Both the position numbers and the translations under genes were made by a program. 64,000 nt of DNA, from the NCBI RefSeq assembly GCF_013426735.1, contig NZ_AP023272.1, positions 2,896,501 to 2,960,500 of the forward strand, read 5' to 3'. The stretch is from Agrobacterium vitis (GTDB lineage: Bacteria > Pseudomonadota > Alphaproteobacteria > Rhizobiales > Rhizobiaceae). Below are positions 1 to 8,323 of the stretch, piece after piece (the stretch's first letter is position 1; every line of letters starts with the position of its first letter). The notes under the pieces are model-generated. The model made no database searches, had not been told where the DNA came from, and saw only the letters and a list, made by a program, of their open reading frames with translations.

Positions 1-582
1 CGTACCTACAGCATCCCCAACCTGTTGACATATGGCCGTATTCTGGCCGTGCCGTTGATCGTTCTGTGCTTCTATCTGGAAGGCAAGCTGCAAAGCACCG
101 ACTTTGCCCGCTGGGCGGCTCTGGCGATCTTTGTTATCGCCTCGATCACTGATTTCTTCGACGGCTATCTGGCCCGGATCTGGAACCAGACCTCCAATAT
201 CGGCCGGATGCTGGACCCGATTGCCGACAAACTGCTGGTCGCCACCTGCCTGTTGCTGATGGCTGCCGATACGGAAAAAACCATTGCCGGCTGGTCGCTC
301 TGGGCCGCGATCATCATCCTGTGCCGCGAAATCCTGGTCTCTGGCCTGCGGGAATATCTGGCCGAGCTGAAGGTCAGCGTGCCGGTGACGCGGATCGCCA
401 AGTGGAAAACCACCGTGCAGATGGTGGCGCTGGCCTTTCTGCTGGCCGGTCCGGCAGGCGACAAGGTTCTGCCCTACACCACCCAGATCGGCATCGGCCT
501 GCTGTGGGTCGCCGCCGCTTTGACCATGTATACCGGCTATGACTATTTCAAAGCCGGCGTGAAACATATGGTGGACGAATGA
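1..582 (+). CDS. pgsA: CDP-diacylglycerol-glycerol-3-phosphate 3-phosphatidyltransferase (5' partial)
   Basis: Integral membrane enzyme that makes phosphatidylglycerophosphate from CDP-diacylglycerol and glycerol-3-phosphate, the first committed step to phosphatidylglycerol and cardiolipin. The reading frame is open from base 1, so the true start lies upstream of the window; the TTG at 25 is only an internal leucine. 193 residues are visible. The CDP-alcohol phosphatidyltransferase signature DG-x2-AR-x8-G-x3-D-x3-D is complete (visible residues about 54-76, DGYLAR then GRMLDPIAD). Several hydrophobic helices follow, and the C-terminus GVKHMVDE is natural. The stop overlaps the moaD start (ATGA), so the two are translationally coupled. 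Confidence 0.95.
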   Translation, partial: RTYSIPNLLTYGRILAVPLIVLCFYLEGKLQSTDFARWAALAIFVIASITDFFDGYLARIWNQTSNIGRMLDPIADKLLVATCLLLMAADTEKTIAGWSLWAAIIILCREILVSGLREYLAELKVSVPVTRIAKWKTTVQMVALAFLLAGPAGDKVLPYTTQIGIGLLWVAAALTMYTGYDYFKAGVKHMVDE

Positions 583-836
583 CCGTCAAGCTCGTCTATT
601 TCGCCTGGGTGCGTGAAAAGATCGGCCTCGATGAGGAAGAGCTTGCGCTGCCCGAACAGGTGAAGACCGGCACCGACCTGATCGCCTTTCTGACCGAGCG
701 GGGCGAGAATTACGCCGAGGCGCTGCAATTTCCAAACGCCATTCGTATTGCTGTCAATCAGGAACATGTCGAGCATGACGAGCTTTTGGCCGGTGCGCGC
801 GAAATCGGCCTGTTTCCGCCGATGACCGGTGGTTGA
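579..836 (+). CDS. moaD: Molybdopterin synthase small subunit MoaD
   Basis: 85-residue ubiquitin-like sulfur carrier. The C-terminal Gly-Gly (ending PPMTGG) is thiocarboxylated and donates sulfur to precursor Z in molybdopterin synthesis. Length and the terminal GG match the family. The start overlaps the pgsA stop by 4 nt (ATGA) and its own stop lies next to the moaE start, so pgsA-moaD-moaE look like one transcript. MoaD with MoaE forms the cytosolic molybdopterin synthase heterotetramer. Confidence 0.95.
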   Translation: MTVKLVYFAWVREKIGLDEEELALPEQVKTGTDLIAFLTERGENYAEALQFPNAIRIAVNQEHVEHDELLAGAREIGLFPPMTGG

Positions 837-840
837 GGCC

Positions 841-1299
841 ATGGTGTCGCCTGTCATCCGGGTCCAACGGGATAATTTCGATGTTTCGGCAGAGACGGCA
901 TTCATAACGGATGGCCGCACGGATATCGGTGCGCTGGTGTCCTTCGTCGGACTTTGCCGTGACGAACAAGGCAGGCTCGATGCGCTGGAGCTGGAACATT
1001 ACCCCGGCATGGCAGAAGCAGAGATGAGCCGGATTGCCACGCTTGCCATCGAGCGCTTCAACCTGATGGCGCTGACCGTGCTGCATCGCTACGGCAAGAT
1101 TGCTGCTGGCGAACAGATCGTGCTTGTCATTGCCGCCTCAAGCCACCGGCAGGCAGCCTTCGATGGTGCCAATTTCGTGATGGATTTCCTGAAAACCGCC
1201 GCCCCCTTCTGGAAGAAGGAACACGCCAAGGATGGCACGTCAGGCGGCTGGGTCGCCGCCCGCGACGCCGACGACGCGGCCCGCGACAGGTGGACATAA
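841..1299 (+). CDS. moaE: Molybdopterin synthase catalytic subunit MoaE
   Basis: Large subunit of molybdopterin synthase, which converts cyclic pyranopterin monophosphate to molybdopterin using the MoaD thiocarboxylate. 152 residues from the ATG at 841; a GTG at 829 would add four residues and overlap moaD. Family motifs are present: VGLCRDEQ, LELEHYPGMAEAEM, HRYGKIAAGEQIV, and ASSHRQAAF followed by FWKKE, which carries the conserved catalytic-site lysines. The C-terminal tail is short and polar. It is the last gene of the pgsA-moaD-moaE run and is followed by a hairpin terminator. Confidence 0.95.
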   Translation: MVSPVIRVQRDNFDVSAETAFITDGRTDIGALVSFVGLCRDEQGRLDALELEHYPGMAEAEMSRIATLAIERFNLMALTVLHRYGKIAAGEQIVLVIAASSHRQAAFDGANFVMDFLKTAAPFWKKEHAKDGTSGGWVAARDADDAARDRWT

Positions 1300-1303
1300 A
1301 AAA

Positions 1304-1334
1304 ACCGGAGCCTCACGGCCCCGGTCTTTTTATT
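1304..1334. terminator. Bidirectional terminator between moaE and ndk
   Basis: Hairpin ACCGGAGCC / GGCCCCGGT (1304-1325, one mismatch) flanked by an A-run at 1298-1304 on the left and a T-run at 1327-1331 on the right, as expected for an intrinsic terminator used by the convergent moaE and ndk. Confidence 0.8.
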
Positions 1335-1369
1335 TCGAATATTCTTTAAGCCAAGAGCCCCGAAGAGGC

Positions 1370-1792
1370 TTAGCCAACGATTTCGGTCGCTGCGAACCAG
1401 TAAGCGATTTCTTCAGCAGCGGTTTCCGGAGCGTCGGAGCCGTGAACGGAATTTTCGCCAATGGAGAGAGCGAACTGCTTGCGGATCGTGCCTTCGGCAG
1501 CCTGGGCAGGGTTGGTCGCGCCCATGATTTCGCGGTTCTTGAGGATGGCGCCTTCGCCTTCCAGAACCTGAACCACGGTTGGGCCGGACGTCATGCCTTC
1601 AACCAGTTCGCCGAAGAAAGGGCGTTCCTTGTGAACGGCGTAGAAGCCTTCAGCTTCGCGCGTGCTCATCCAGACGCGCTTCGAAGCAACAACGCGCAGG
1701 CCGTTGTCTTCAAAAACCTTGGTGATCGCGCCCGTCAGGTTACGCTTGGTTGCATCCGGCTTGATCATCGAAAAGGTGCGTTCAATCGCCAT
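1370..1792 (-). CDS. ndk: Nucleoside diphosphate kinase
   Basis: Cytosolic ping-pong kinase that transfers the gamma phosphate from ATP to (d)NDPs through a phosphohistidine. The 140-residue form starting [13 protein letters not shown] is chosen: it has the usual family length, conserved K11 and an SD-like GGA just upstream. The longer frame to 1855 adds 21 unlike residues. The active-site motif NSVHGSD places the phosphorylated histidine at about residue 117, and [11 protein letters not shown] is the usual nucleotide-site segment. Monocistronic, convergent with moaE. Confidence 0.97.
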   Translation of the reverse strand: MAIERTFSMIKPDATKRNLTGAITKVFEDNGLRVVASKRVWMSTREAEGFYAVHKERPFFGELVEGMTSGPTVVQVLEGEGAILKNREIMGATNPAQAAEGTIRKQFALSIGENSVHGSDAPETAAEEIAYWFAATEIVG

Positions 1793-1898
1793 CGTCTCGT
1801 CCTTTGTGTGTAGGGAAAGTGGGCGGTTTCTACCTGCCCCGATTCGCGAAGACAAGGGGGAGACGCGAATTTCACGCCACCGTCACATGACAAGGCCT

Positions 1899-2579
1899 TT
1901 ATGCCGCGTCAGCCTGCACCAAGCCAAGGGCCGCGCAGCGCTCGAACCATTGCGCTGCCGGATCATCTTCGGGCAGGAAGATCGAGCCTGTGACGATCTT
2001 CAACCACTGGAATGCGCCAAACACGATGTAATCAGCAAACAACGGCTTTTCCCCGCCGATAAAGGGCTGCGACCGCAGCATATGTCGCAAGGGCTGGAGT
2101 TTCGCCGGAAAAGCCGCAATCGCACCGTCGCGATCCGGGAAAATCTCTTCCAGCACCTTGCCGAACAGCGCTTCGCGGGTTTTGCGAAAATGCGTCTGAT
2201 CAGATGGAGAGATCATATTATAAATGTCCATCAGGATGATGGCACTGATGGCCGGATGGATGGTGGATTGCGAATAGCCTTCCACAAACCGTGCCAGAGC
2301 CTTGCCGCCCTCGCCGCGAAACAGGCTGGGTCGATCAGGATAGGCCTCTTCCAGATAAAGCGCGATCTGGAAACTGTCCGCGACCACGGTATCGCCATCG
2401 CGCAGGATCGGTACGATTTTCGAGACCCCCTCCTCTACCTTCGGAATTTCGGTAAAGGCCAGCGGCTTTTCCTCAAAGCTCAACCCCTTGTGGCGCAGCG
2501 CCAGGATGATCTTCCAGCAATGCGGTGAAAACGGACGAGTGAGATCCGTGCCTGCAAGTGAGTAGAGAAGTCGGGTCAT
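1899..2579 (-). CDS. Glutathione S-transferase family protein
   Basis: 226 residues with the GST layout: an N-terminal thioredoxin-like domain (about 1-80; SPHCWKIILALRHKGL helix, KVPILRDGD-like strand-turn containing the cis-proline region, then ADSFQIALYLEEAYPD for glutathione binding) and an all-helical C-terminal domain. It probably conjugates or reduces a small molecule with glutathione in the cytosol; the substrate cannot be read from sequence. It lies upstream of ndk on the same strand with about a 100-base gap, so co-transcription is possible but not shown. Confidence 0.85.
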   Translation of the reverse strand: MTRLLYSLAGTDLTRPFSPHCWKIILALRHKGLSFEEKPLAFTEIPKVEEGVSKIVPILRDGDTVVADSFQIALYLEEAYPDRPSLFRGEGGKALARFVEGYSQSTIHPAISAIILMDIYNMISPSDQTHFRKTREALFGKVLEEIFPDRDGAIAAFPAKLQPLRHMLRSQPFIGGEKPLFADYIVFGAFQWLKIVTGSIFLPEDDPAAQWFERCAALGLVQADAA

Positions 2580-2656
2580 CGGTGGTGGCCTCCGGTCGAA
2601 ACGATCCGGCTATCGGATGTCAATTGCCCCAAGTATTCAAATCAAAAATGCTTATA

Positions 2657-3349
2657 TCAGCCATCAACATCAAGACTGAAGGGCTTGCCCGCTGCCGGCT
2701 GCACACCGTCATCTTGAAACTCCGTGTCATAGGCAGCGCTGGAAATGGCTGTGTCAATCACCTGCCCTTGCACAAAGGAGCCGGCGATAATGTAGTAGGT
2801 CGGATTTGGATTGAACTGGTACGTCAAGTTCGGCTTCAACTGAACAGCAATTGCCGATTTCCCGGCCATGGCAAGGCCGACATTCAGAGATACGTTCTCG
2901 CTGTGCCGGACGGCCACGGTCGGTAACGCATCGTCGGCATTGATATCGGTCACGGCCTGGGTATCGTCGACGGGCTCGTTGGGCAAGCCGGTTACCCCAT
3001 CAGAAAACTGCCCCTGATAGTTAGCACCCACCGTATTGGCAGAGTTGATGCGAACACCCATCTGGCTGATCGTCTCGAAGCTGCGCGGCGGGGTCGTCGT
3101 ACCAATTTCTTGAATGGAGCCAACAGGTGCCGCATAGTCGACAGTCAAATTGAACTGCGGCTGGCTCGGATTGCCCGGCGCGCCCACAGAAGCTCCGCCC
3201 ACCATCCAGGCGAGCGAGAATGGATCATAGGATGATGCACTCGGCACCTTCTGAAATATCACGAACTGTTGAAATTTTGTATTCTCGTTGAGAATCGTCA
3301 GTGTATATTCCTGTTTGTTGGATAGGTTCTTTGTCTCCTCACTGCCCAA
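2657..3349 (-). CDS. RhiA-like protein (copy 1 of a tandem pair)
   Basis: 230 residues, no signal peptide or membrane segment. The layout resembles the RhiA family: an N-terminal strand YTLTILNEN, the SLAWMVGG segment, a TVDYA segment, and a C-terminal block LAMAGKSAIAVQL...PNLTYQF...PTYYIIAGSFVQGQVID. RhiA is the rhizosphere-expressed, quorum-regulated protein of Rhizobium leguminosarum, of unknown biochemical function; the assignment is from remembered motif order. The start is TTG at 3349, supported by a strong SD (GGAGG, 6 nt spacer). It lies downstream of a close paralogue and is probably a recent duplicate; its C-terminal tail (DDGVQPAAGKPFSLDVDG) differs from the other copy. Confidence 0.6.
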   Translation of the reverse strand: MGSEETKNLSNKQEYTLTILNENTKFQQFVIFQKVPSASSYDPFSLAWMVGGASVGAPGNPSQPQFNLTVDYAAPVGSIQEIGTTTPPRSFETISQMGVRINSANTVGANYQGQFSDGVTGLPNEPVDDTQAVTDINADDALPTVAVRHSENVSLNVGLAMAGKSAIAVQLKPNLTYQFNPNPTYYIIAGSFVQGQVIDTAISSAAYDTEFQDDGVQPAAGKPFSLDVDG

Positions 3350-3355
3350 GACTTT

Positions 3356-3362
3356 CCTCCTT
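3356..3362 (-). promoter_or_regulatory. Strong Shine-Dalgarno deciding a TTG start
   Basis: Read on the minus strand AAGGAGG lies six bases before the TTG at 3349. No ATG or GTG lies nearby in frame, so TTG is the likely start of RhiA-like copy 1. Confidence 0.7.
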
Positions 3363-3464
3363 CAAAATGAACAGGACCGCGGGCGTCCAAAACCCCTTGC
3401 AGCTCGTCGCAGTCTGTGAAGAATCATCATAACAATAATTTTCAAACCCCACACTCAAAAGATG

Positions 3465-3502
3465 AAAACAACAAAAGACCCGATGCGTTTCCGCACCGGG
3501 TC
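3465..3502 (-). terminator. Intrinsic terminator after RhiA-like copy 2
   Basis: On the minus strand the stem GACCCGGTGCG / CGCATCGGGTC (3477-3502, two mismatches near the loop) is followed by TTTTGTTGTTTT. It sits between the two paralogues, so copy 1 may need its own promoter or rely on read-through. Confidence 0.75.
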
Positions 3503-3537
3503 CAGTTTGCTTTTGGGTCGCTCTGCGGCTGGGTCAA

Positions 3538-4257
3538 TCAGGCGGGTTCAAACTGGTTTTGCTGGGTAAAGCGAACCGTCATATTGGTCACGCCCTGGAA
3601 CTTTACTTCGTAGGCAGCGCTGGAAATGGCTGTGTCAATCACCTGCCCTTGCACGAAGGAGCCGGCGATAATGTAATAGGTCGGCTTTGGCGTGAACTGG
3701 TAGGTCAGGTTCGGCTCCAACTGCACAGCAATTGCCGATTTCCCTGCCATGGCAAGACCGACATTCACAGATACTTTCTCGCTGCGCTGGACAGCCACGG
3801 TCGGGAACGAGTTGTCGGACTTAATGACGATCACCCCTTGGGTGCCGTTGACGGGTTCGTTGGGGAAACCGGGCGCGCCATAGGGAAACTGCCCCTGGTA
3901 GGTAACGCCTACCGTGTTGGCGGAGTTGATGAGAACCCCCACCTGGCTGGCTGTCTGGAAGCTGCGCGGCTGGGTCGTCGTACCAAGATCCTGAATGTAG
4001 CCAGCAGTTGCAGCATAGTCGATGGTCCAGCTGAACTGCGACTGGCTCGGATTGTCCGGCGCTCCCCCGGCAGCTCCGCCCACCATCCAGGCAAGCGAGA
4101 TCGGATCAAAGGATGAGCCGATCACCTTCGGGATCGTTTGATAGAGCGCGAATTGCTGGAATTTCGTGTTTTCATTCAGTATCTTAAGCGAATAAGGCTG
4201 ACCAGCTTCAACCTTTGCCTGTGATTCAATCGCATTTCTTCCCATCCAAATCGTCAT
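3538..4257 (-). CDS. RhiA-like protein (copy 2 of a tandem pair)
   Basis: 239 residues, closely related to copy 1 along almost the whole length (ILNENTKFQQF, SLAWMVGGA, SANTVG, YQGQFP, then the VGLAMAGKSAIAVQL block). The ATG at 4257 (MTIWMGRN) is preferred over the TTG at 4269 because a GGAG lies eight bases upstream. The C-terminus (VTNMTVRFTQQNQFEPA) reads as a final beta strand and differs from copy 1. Soluble, no export signal. Function unknown; RhiA family by motif similarity. Divergent from the Crp/Fnr gene at 4479, a possible regulator. Confidence 0.6.
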   Translation of the reverse strand: MTIWMGRNAIESQAKVEAGQPYSLKILNENTKFQQFALYQTIPKVIGSSFDPISLAWMVGGAAGGAPDNPSQSQFSWTIDYAATAGYIQDLGTTTQPRSFQTASQVGVLINSANTVGVTYQGQFPYGAPGFPNEPVNGTQGVIVIKSDNSFPTVAVQRSEKVSVNVGLAMAGKSAIAVQLEPNLTYQFTPKPTYYIIAGSFVQGQVIDTAISSAAYEVKFQGVTNMTVRFTQQNQFEPA

Positions 4258-4478
4258 ATCATTCTCCAAGTCGCGTTAATCGGCAGTCAGCGCACCATGC
4301 ACTGTCCCGCCTGTCGGCCAACCACCTTGATGGGCCAACAACGGTCGTAACCAACCGTGAATGCAACTATAGATAAATATTTCCTCCAATCATGTTCCTT
4401 ACGTTACAGTTGAATCCTTATTTTTCGCAATCATGACTGGCACTCTGTGGTATTCCTCTCAACGGACATTTTCAGACC

Positions 4479-5201
4479 ATGCCATTTCAGCCTTATATTC
4501 CTATCGTCAGCAATTTGCGGTCTCATGAACCCTTTGCCTTGCTTGATCCAAAAGTCCTGGCAGAGCATGAACGGGCATTTCGCATTCGGAAATACTTAAA
4601 TGGACAGACAATATTCCAGGCGGGGGATGCCTGTCATGCCGTCTGCATCATTCTCTCCGGCGGCGTACACCTGTCCTTCCAGTCGATCTCGGGCCATGAG
4701 GTGATCTTCAGAGAGTTGCGTGCTGGCGAGATGATTGGCGACAGTGAATTGGCCCTGGGTAGCACCTATGGCACGAGCGCCACGGCAACTGAGGAAACTC
4801 GCCTGGTGGAAATTGAAGGCGCAACCTTCACCAAGCTGGCACAGCTGCCACCGGTCGCGCATTTCTGGCTGCACAGTAATGCCCGAAAACTTCAGGCCGC
4901 CTTGCAATTTGCCGAGGGCCTGGCACTGCAATCCCTGGAAACCCGCCTGGCGCGCGTTCTGCTGGAACTGGCAGACCGCCATGGCCGCACCACCCCTGCT
5001 GGCACACTGATTGACAGAGTGATACCCCAGCACCTGCTAGGGCAATTGATCAACGCCAGTCGCCCCAAGGTCAATATTCAATTGCAGATCTGGAAATCGC
5101 GGGAGGTCATTCAGATGCAACAGCACCGTATTCTGATCGTCAAGCCGGAGCTTTTGCGGAGCAAGGCGGGATGGTCAATCGTCGCACCCCAGCGGCGGTG
5201 A
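4479..5201 (+). CDS. Crp/Fnr family transcriptional regulator
   Basis: 240 residues. N-terminal cyclic-nucleotide-binding-like beta roll (about 20-130; GQTIFQAGDACHAVCIILSGGVHL, then ELRAGEMIGDSEL), a long dimer helix (LHSNARKLQAALQFAEGLALQSLETRLARVLLELADRHG) and a C-terminal winged helix (PQHLLGQLINASRPKVNIQLQIWKSREVIQMQ). No FNR-type cysteine cluster is seen, so it is not an oxygen-sensing Fnr. The effector is unknown. It is transcribed away from the RhiA-like pair across a 220-base AT-richer gap, which suggests, without proof, that it controls them. Confidence 0.85.
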   Translation: MPFQPYIPIVSNLRSHEPFALLDPKVLAEHERAFRIRKYLNGQTIFQAGDACHAVCIILSGGVHLSFQSISGHEVIFRELRAGEMIGDSELALGSTYGTSATATEETRLVEIEGATFTKLAQLPPVAHFWLHSNARKLQAALQFAEGLALQSLETRLARVLLELADRHGRTTPAGTLIDRVIPQHLLGQLINASRPKVNIQLQIWKSREVIQMQQHRILIVKPELLRSKAGWSIVAPQRR

Positions 5202-5281
5202 GGCAAGACGGAATGCAAGGCGTCCTATGCGACGTCTCCTCGTCTGAACGATTTTCTACCCCGCCGAGGAGGAGTTCAGAG

Positions 5282-5312
5282 AAGCATGGCCGCCGCCACG
5301 ACGGCCATGCTT
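5282..5312. repeat. Perfect 11-bp hairpin downstream of the protease gene
   Basis: AAGCATGGCCG (5282-5292), a nine-base loop, then CGGCCATGCTT (5302-5312). It lies between the convergent Crp/Fnr and protease genes. There is no T-run on either side, so it may be a Rho-dependent or mRNA-stabilising end rather than a classic terminator. Confidence 0.6.
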
Positions 5313-5319
5313 GTCCAGC

Positions 5320-6198
5320 CTATTTGCAGCCGCCCTTCACGTAGGCGATCATATCCGTCGTGTCATCCGTGAAGACCGGACCTCGGACATAGTCGCTTGT
5401 CCCCGAGGCGACGACGCTTACCGCCTTGAAGGACCCTGAATCTCCGATGAACCAAGCCCCACCGCTTGCACCGCCACCAGACATTGGATGAGGTCTCGCT
5501 TCGAAAGAGGTTCCTGCCTGAGCAAGGATTGTCGCGCCTTCCCGATACATATAGTTGCCATCCTCCAGTCGACCTGGATAGCCAGTAATGGTCACGGCGG
5601 CATTCACTTTTGCAGTGCCGAGATCATAGCGCCCAACTGCGCTAGCCGTCTTTGTGCGCATGACGGAATAGTCATATTGGGATTTTTTCGCGCTTGGATC
5701 CTCGCCCGCGACCTTCGTCCATTCGGTCAGCACCGCGGCCTGATCGATGTCGTAGCGGGTCCCGCCGCCGCCATTATAACCTTGCATGAAGCGGATGTTG
5801 GTTGCCTCCTTACCTCCATACCACAGACTGTGCGCGGCGCCGATGACGATATTGTCTTGCGCAACGAACTGGGCGCTTGCTTTGTAGTCCTTGCCTCCAC
5901 GAGTGTAGAAGAGCTTACCGCCAAATTTGTAAGGCGCTTCATTGATGGGAGCACGCTCGGCATCGCCAAGCGCCTGTGGCGACGCGGAGCCAGAGCCTTT
6001 CTGGTCCGAGGGCAGTTCCAGCGGCTCGGATATGGCTTTGTGCATCCGCTCCTCCGTCCAATAATCGGCGGGTGCCACTGCCAACTCTTTGGTATTCAGC
6101 CCCCAGCAAGTGACTTTATCATTGGCAAGCAGTGGCGCTGGCATGGCGGTCATGGCGCCCGCAAGGGCAAGCATCAGGTGTCGGAATGAAGGGCTCAT
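5320..6198 (-). CDS. Exported trypsin-like serine protease (S1/V8-like)
   Basis: 292 residues beginning with a signal peptide (MSPSFRHLMLALAGAMTAMPAPLLA, cleavage near residue 25). The catalytic triad is readable: His123 in GAAHSLW, Asp176 in QYDYSVM, Ser245 in GGGASGGAWF. The last motif and the GYPG segment are typical of glutamyl-endopeptidase/V8-like members of family S1. Two cysteines near the ends (about 31 and 291) could pair. The start at 6198 has an AAGGAG seven bases upstream; the open frame further upstream is unrelated. Probably periplasmic or secreted; substrate unknown. Divergent from the ABC-F gene. Confidence 0.8.
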   Translation of the reverse strand: MSPSFRHLMLALAGAMTAMPAPLLANDKVTCWGLNTKELAVAPADYWTEERMHKAISEPLELPSDQKGSGSASPQALGDAERAPINEAPYKFGGKLFYTRGGKDYKASAQFVAQDNIVIGAAHSLWYGGKEATNIRFMQGYNGGGGTRYDIDQAAVLTEWTKVAGEDPSAKKSQYDYSVMRTKTASAVGRYDLGTAKVNAAVTITGYPGRLEDGNYMYREGATILAQAGTSFEARPHPMSGGGASGGAWFIGDSGSFKAVSVVASGTSDYVRGPVFTDDTTDMIAYVKGGCK

Positions 6199-6358
6199 TG
6201 AGTTCTCCTTTGTAAACGAGGGACACGCCGCACAGTTGCAGCGCAAGAAGAACGTTAGTCCTCCCTTTGGTCTTTGGCTGTTCCGGCGGGGACAACCGCT
6301 CTGCCTTCCCATCGTCGCCCTCTTGCTTTCCCAGCCATCATCCGCCAAAACGCCAGCC

Positions 6359-8242
6359 ATGATTACCATCAATGACGTCTCCGCCCGTATTGCAGGCCGC
6401 CTGCTGATTGACCACGCCAGCATTTCGCTGCCCACGGGTACGAAAGCGGGCCTTGTCGGTCGCAATGGTGCCGGAAAATCCACCCTGTTCAGGGTGATCA
6501 CAGGCGACCTGGGAGCCGAAAGCGGCTCGGTCTCCATTCCCAAGAATGCCAAGATCGGTCAGGTGGCGCAGGAAGCCCCCGGCACCGAGGACAGCCTGAT
6601 CGAAATCGTGTTGGCTGCCGACAAGGAGCGCACCGCGCTGATGGCGGAGGCCGAGACGGCCACCGACCCGAACAGGATCGCCGACATCCAGATGCGGCTG
6701 GTGGATATCGATGCCCATTCGGCGGAAGCGCGCGCCTCCAGCATTCTTGCCGGTCTCGGCTTCGACCAGGAAGCACAGTTGCGCCCGGCCTCGGCCTTTT
6801 CCGGCGGTTGGCGGATGCGCGTGGCGCTGGCCTCGGTACTGTTTGCCGAGCCTGACCTGCTGCTGCTGGACGAGCCGACCAACTATCTCGACCTTGAAGG
6901 TACGCTCTGGCTGGAGGATTATATCCGCCGCTACCCGCACACCGTCATCATCATCAGCCATGACCGCGACCTTCTCAACAATGCGGTCAATGCCATCGTC
7001 CATCTCGACCAGAAAAAGCTGACCTTCTATCGCGGCGGCTATGACCAGTTCGAGCGCCAGAAGGCCGAGAACGACGAATTGCAGATGAAGTCGAAGGCCA
7101 AGAGTGATGCGGCGCGCAAGCATCTTCAGGCTTTCATCGACCGGTTCAAGGCCAAGGCCTCCAAGGCCAAACAGGCCCAGAGCCGCGTCAAAGCGCTTGA
7201 GCGCATGGGCACGGTTTCAGCGGTTATTGAAGATCATGTCCAGCCGATCACCTTCCCTGAGCCGGAAAAACAGCCGGCATCGCCGATCATCGCCATCAAT
7301 GGCGGTTCCGTGGGTTACGAACCCGGCAAGCCGATCCTGAAAAACCTCAACCTGCGGATTGATGCGGATGACCGCATCGCGCTGCTGGGATCGAACGGCA
7401 ACGGTAAGTCCACCTTCGCCAAATTCATTTCCGGTCGTCTTCCTCCCGAAAGTGGCGATCTGCGGCTGGCGCCGAGCCTGAAGATCGGCTTCTTCGCCCA
7501 GCATCAGTTGGACGATCTGGTGCCGGAGGATACGCCAGTCGAGCATGTGCGCAGGCTGATGCCGCAGGCACCAGAAGCCAAGGTACGCGCCCGCGTCGCG
7601 CAAATGGGACTGGCCACCGAAAAGATGGCAACCGCCGCCAAGGATTTGTCCGGTGGCGAAAAGGCTCGCTTGCTGATGGGCCTTGCTGCCTTTCATGCCC
7701 CCAACCTGCTGATCCTCGATGAGCCGACCAACCATCTCGATATCGACAGCCGCCGCGCGCTGATCGAAGCGCTGAACGATTATGACGGCGCGGTCATCCT
7801 GATCTCCCATGATCGCCACCTGATCGAGGCCACCGTGGACCGGCTCTGGCTGGTCAATAACGGCACCGTCACCACATTCGAAGGTGACATGGAAGAATAT
7901 CGCGACCTGATTGTCTCTTCGGGTAAAAAAAAAGAAGAAAAAATTGACGTAACCGTCGAGGCCGGGAAAAAAGCCGACCAGCGCAAGGCCAATGCCGAAA
8001 AGCGGGCCGCGTTGGCACCGCTGAAGAAAAAAATCAACGAAATCGAATCTTTGACCAAGAAGCTGGAGACAGTGATTCAAGGTCTTGATGCAGAACTTGC
8101 AGATCCGGTTCTCTACGAAAAGCATCCCGCCAAGGCGGCGGAAAAGGTTAAGCAGCGTGGTGAGGCCGCCGCCAAGTTGAGCGCTGCCGAGGAGCAATGG
8201 CTGGAGCTTTCAACCGAATATGAAGAAGCGATGGCGGGCTGA
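6359..8242 (+). CDS. ABC-F family ATP-binding protein (YheS/Uup-like)
   Basis: 627 residues, no membrane segments: two ABC ATPase domains on one chain. Domain 1 has Walker A GRNGAGKS (34-41), signature FSGGWRMR and Walker B LLLLDEPTNYLD; domain 2 has GSNGNGKS, LSGGEKAR and LLILDEPTNHLD. The linker between them is charged and helical (RQKAENDELQMKSKAK...), and a C-terminal coiled coil follows (about 540-627). ABC-F proteins act on ribosomes rather than in transport. An A9 run at 7925-7933 encodes lysines before the coiled coil and could cause slippage. Start ATG at 6359 is set by the family N-terminus MITINDVSAR. Confidence 0.9.
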   Translation: MITINDVSARIAGRLLIDHASISLPTGTKAGLVGRNGAGKSTLFRVITGDLGAESGSVSIPKNAKIGQVAQEAPGTEDSLIEIVLAADKERTALMAEAETATDPNRIADIQMRLVDIDAHSAEARASSILAGLGFDQEAQLRPASAFSGGWRMRVALASVLFAEPDLLLLDEPTNYLDLEGTLWLEDYIRRYPHTVIIISHDRDLLNNAVNAIVHLDQKKLTFYRGGYDQFERQKAENDELQMKSKAKSDAARKHLQAFIDRFKAKASKAKQAQSRVKALERMGTVSAVIEDHVQPITFPEPEKQPASPIIAINGGSVGYEPGKPILKNLNLRIDADDRIALLGSNGNGKSTFAKFISGRLPPESGDLRLAPSLKIGFFAQHQLDDLVPEDTPVEHVRRLMPQAPEAKVRARVAQMGLATEKMATAAKDLSGGEKARLLMGLAAFHAPNLLILDEPTNHLDIDSRRALIEALNDYDGAVILISHDRHLIEATVDRLWLVNNGTVTTFEGDMEEYRDLIVSSGKKKEEKIDVTVEAGKKADQRKANAEKRAALAPLKKKINEIESLTKKLETVIQGLDAELADPVLYEKHPAKAAEKVKQRGEAAAKLSAAEEQWLELSTEYEEAMAG

Positions 8243-8323
8243 TAGTCGCCTCTTTTTCCGAGTTTTCGTTTGTCAGACTGGCTTTCCCGATCTAGCTTGC
8301 CCCGCCCCAAGGAGGACAAGTCT

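Noticed and set aside
5282..5312. Hairpin as intrinsic terminator
   Set aside because: Stem is strong but neither side has a T-run, so it was listed as a repeat rather than as a terminator.
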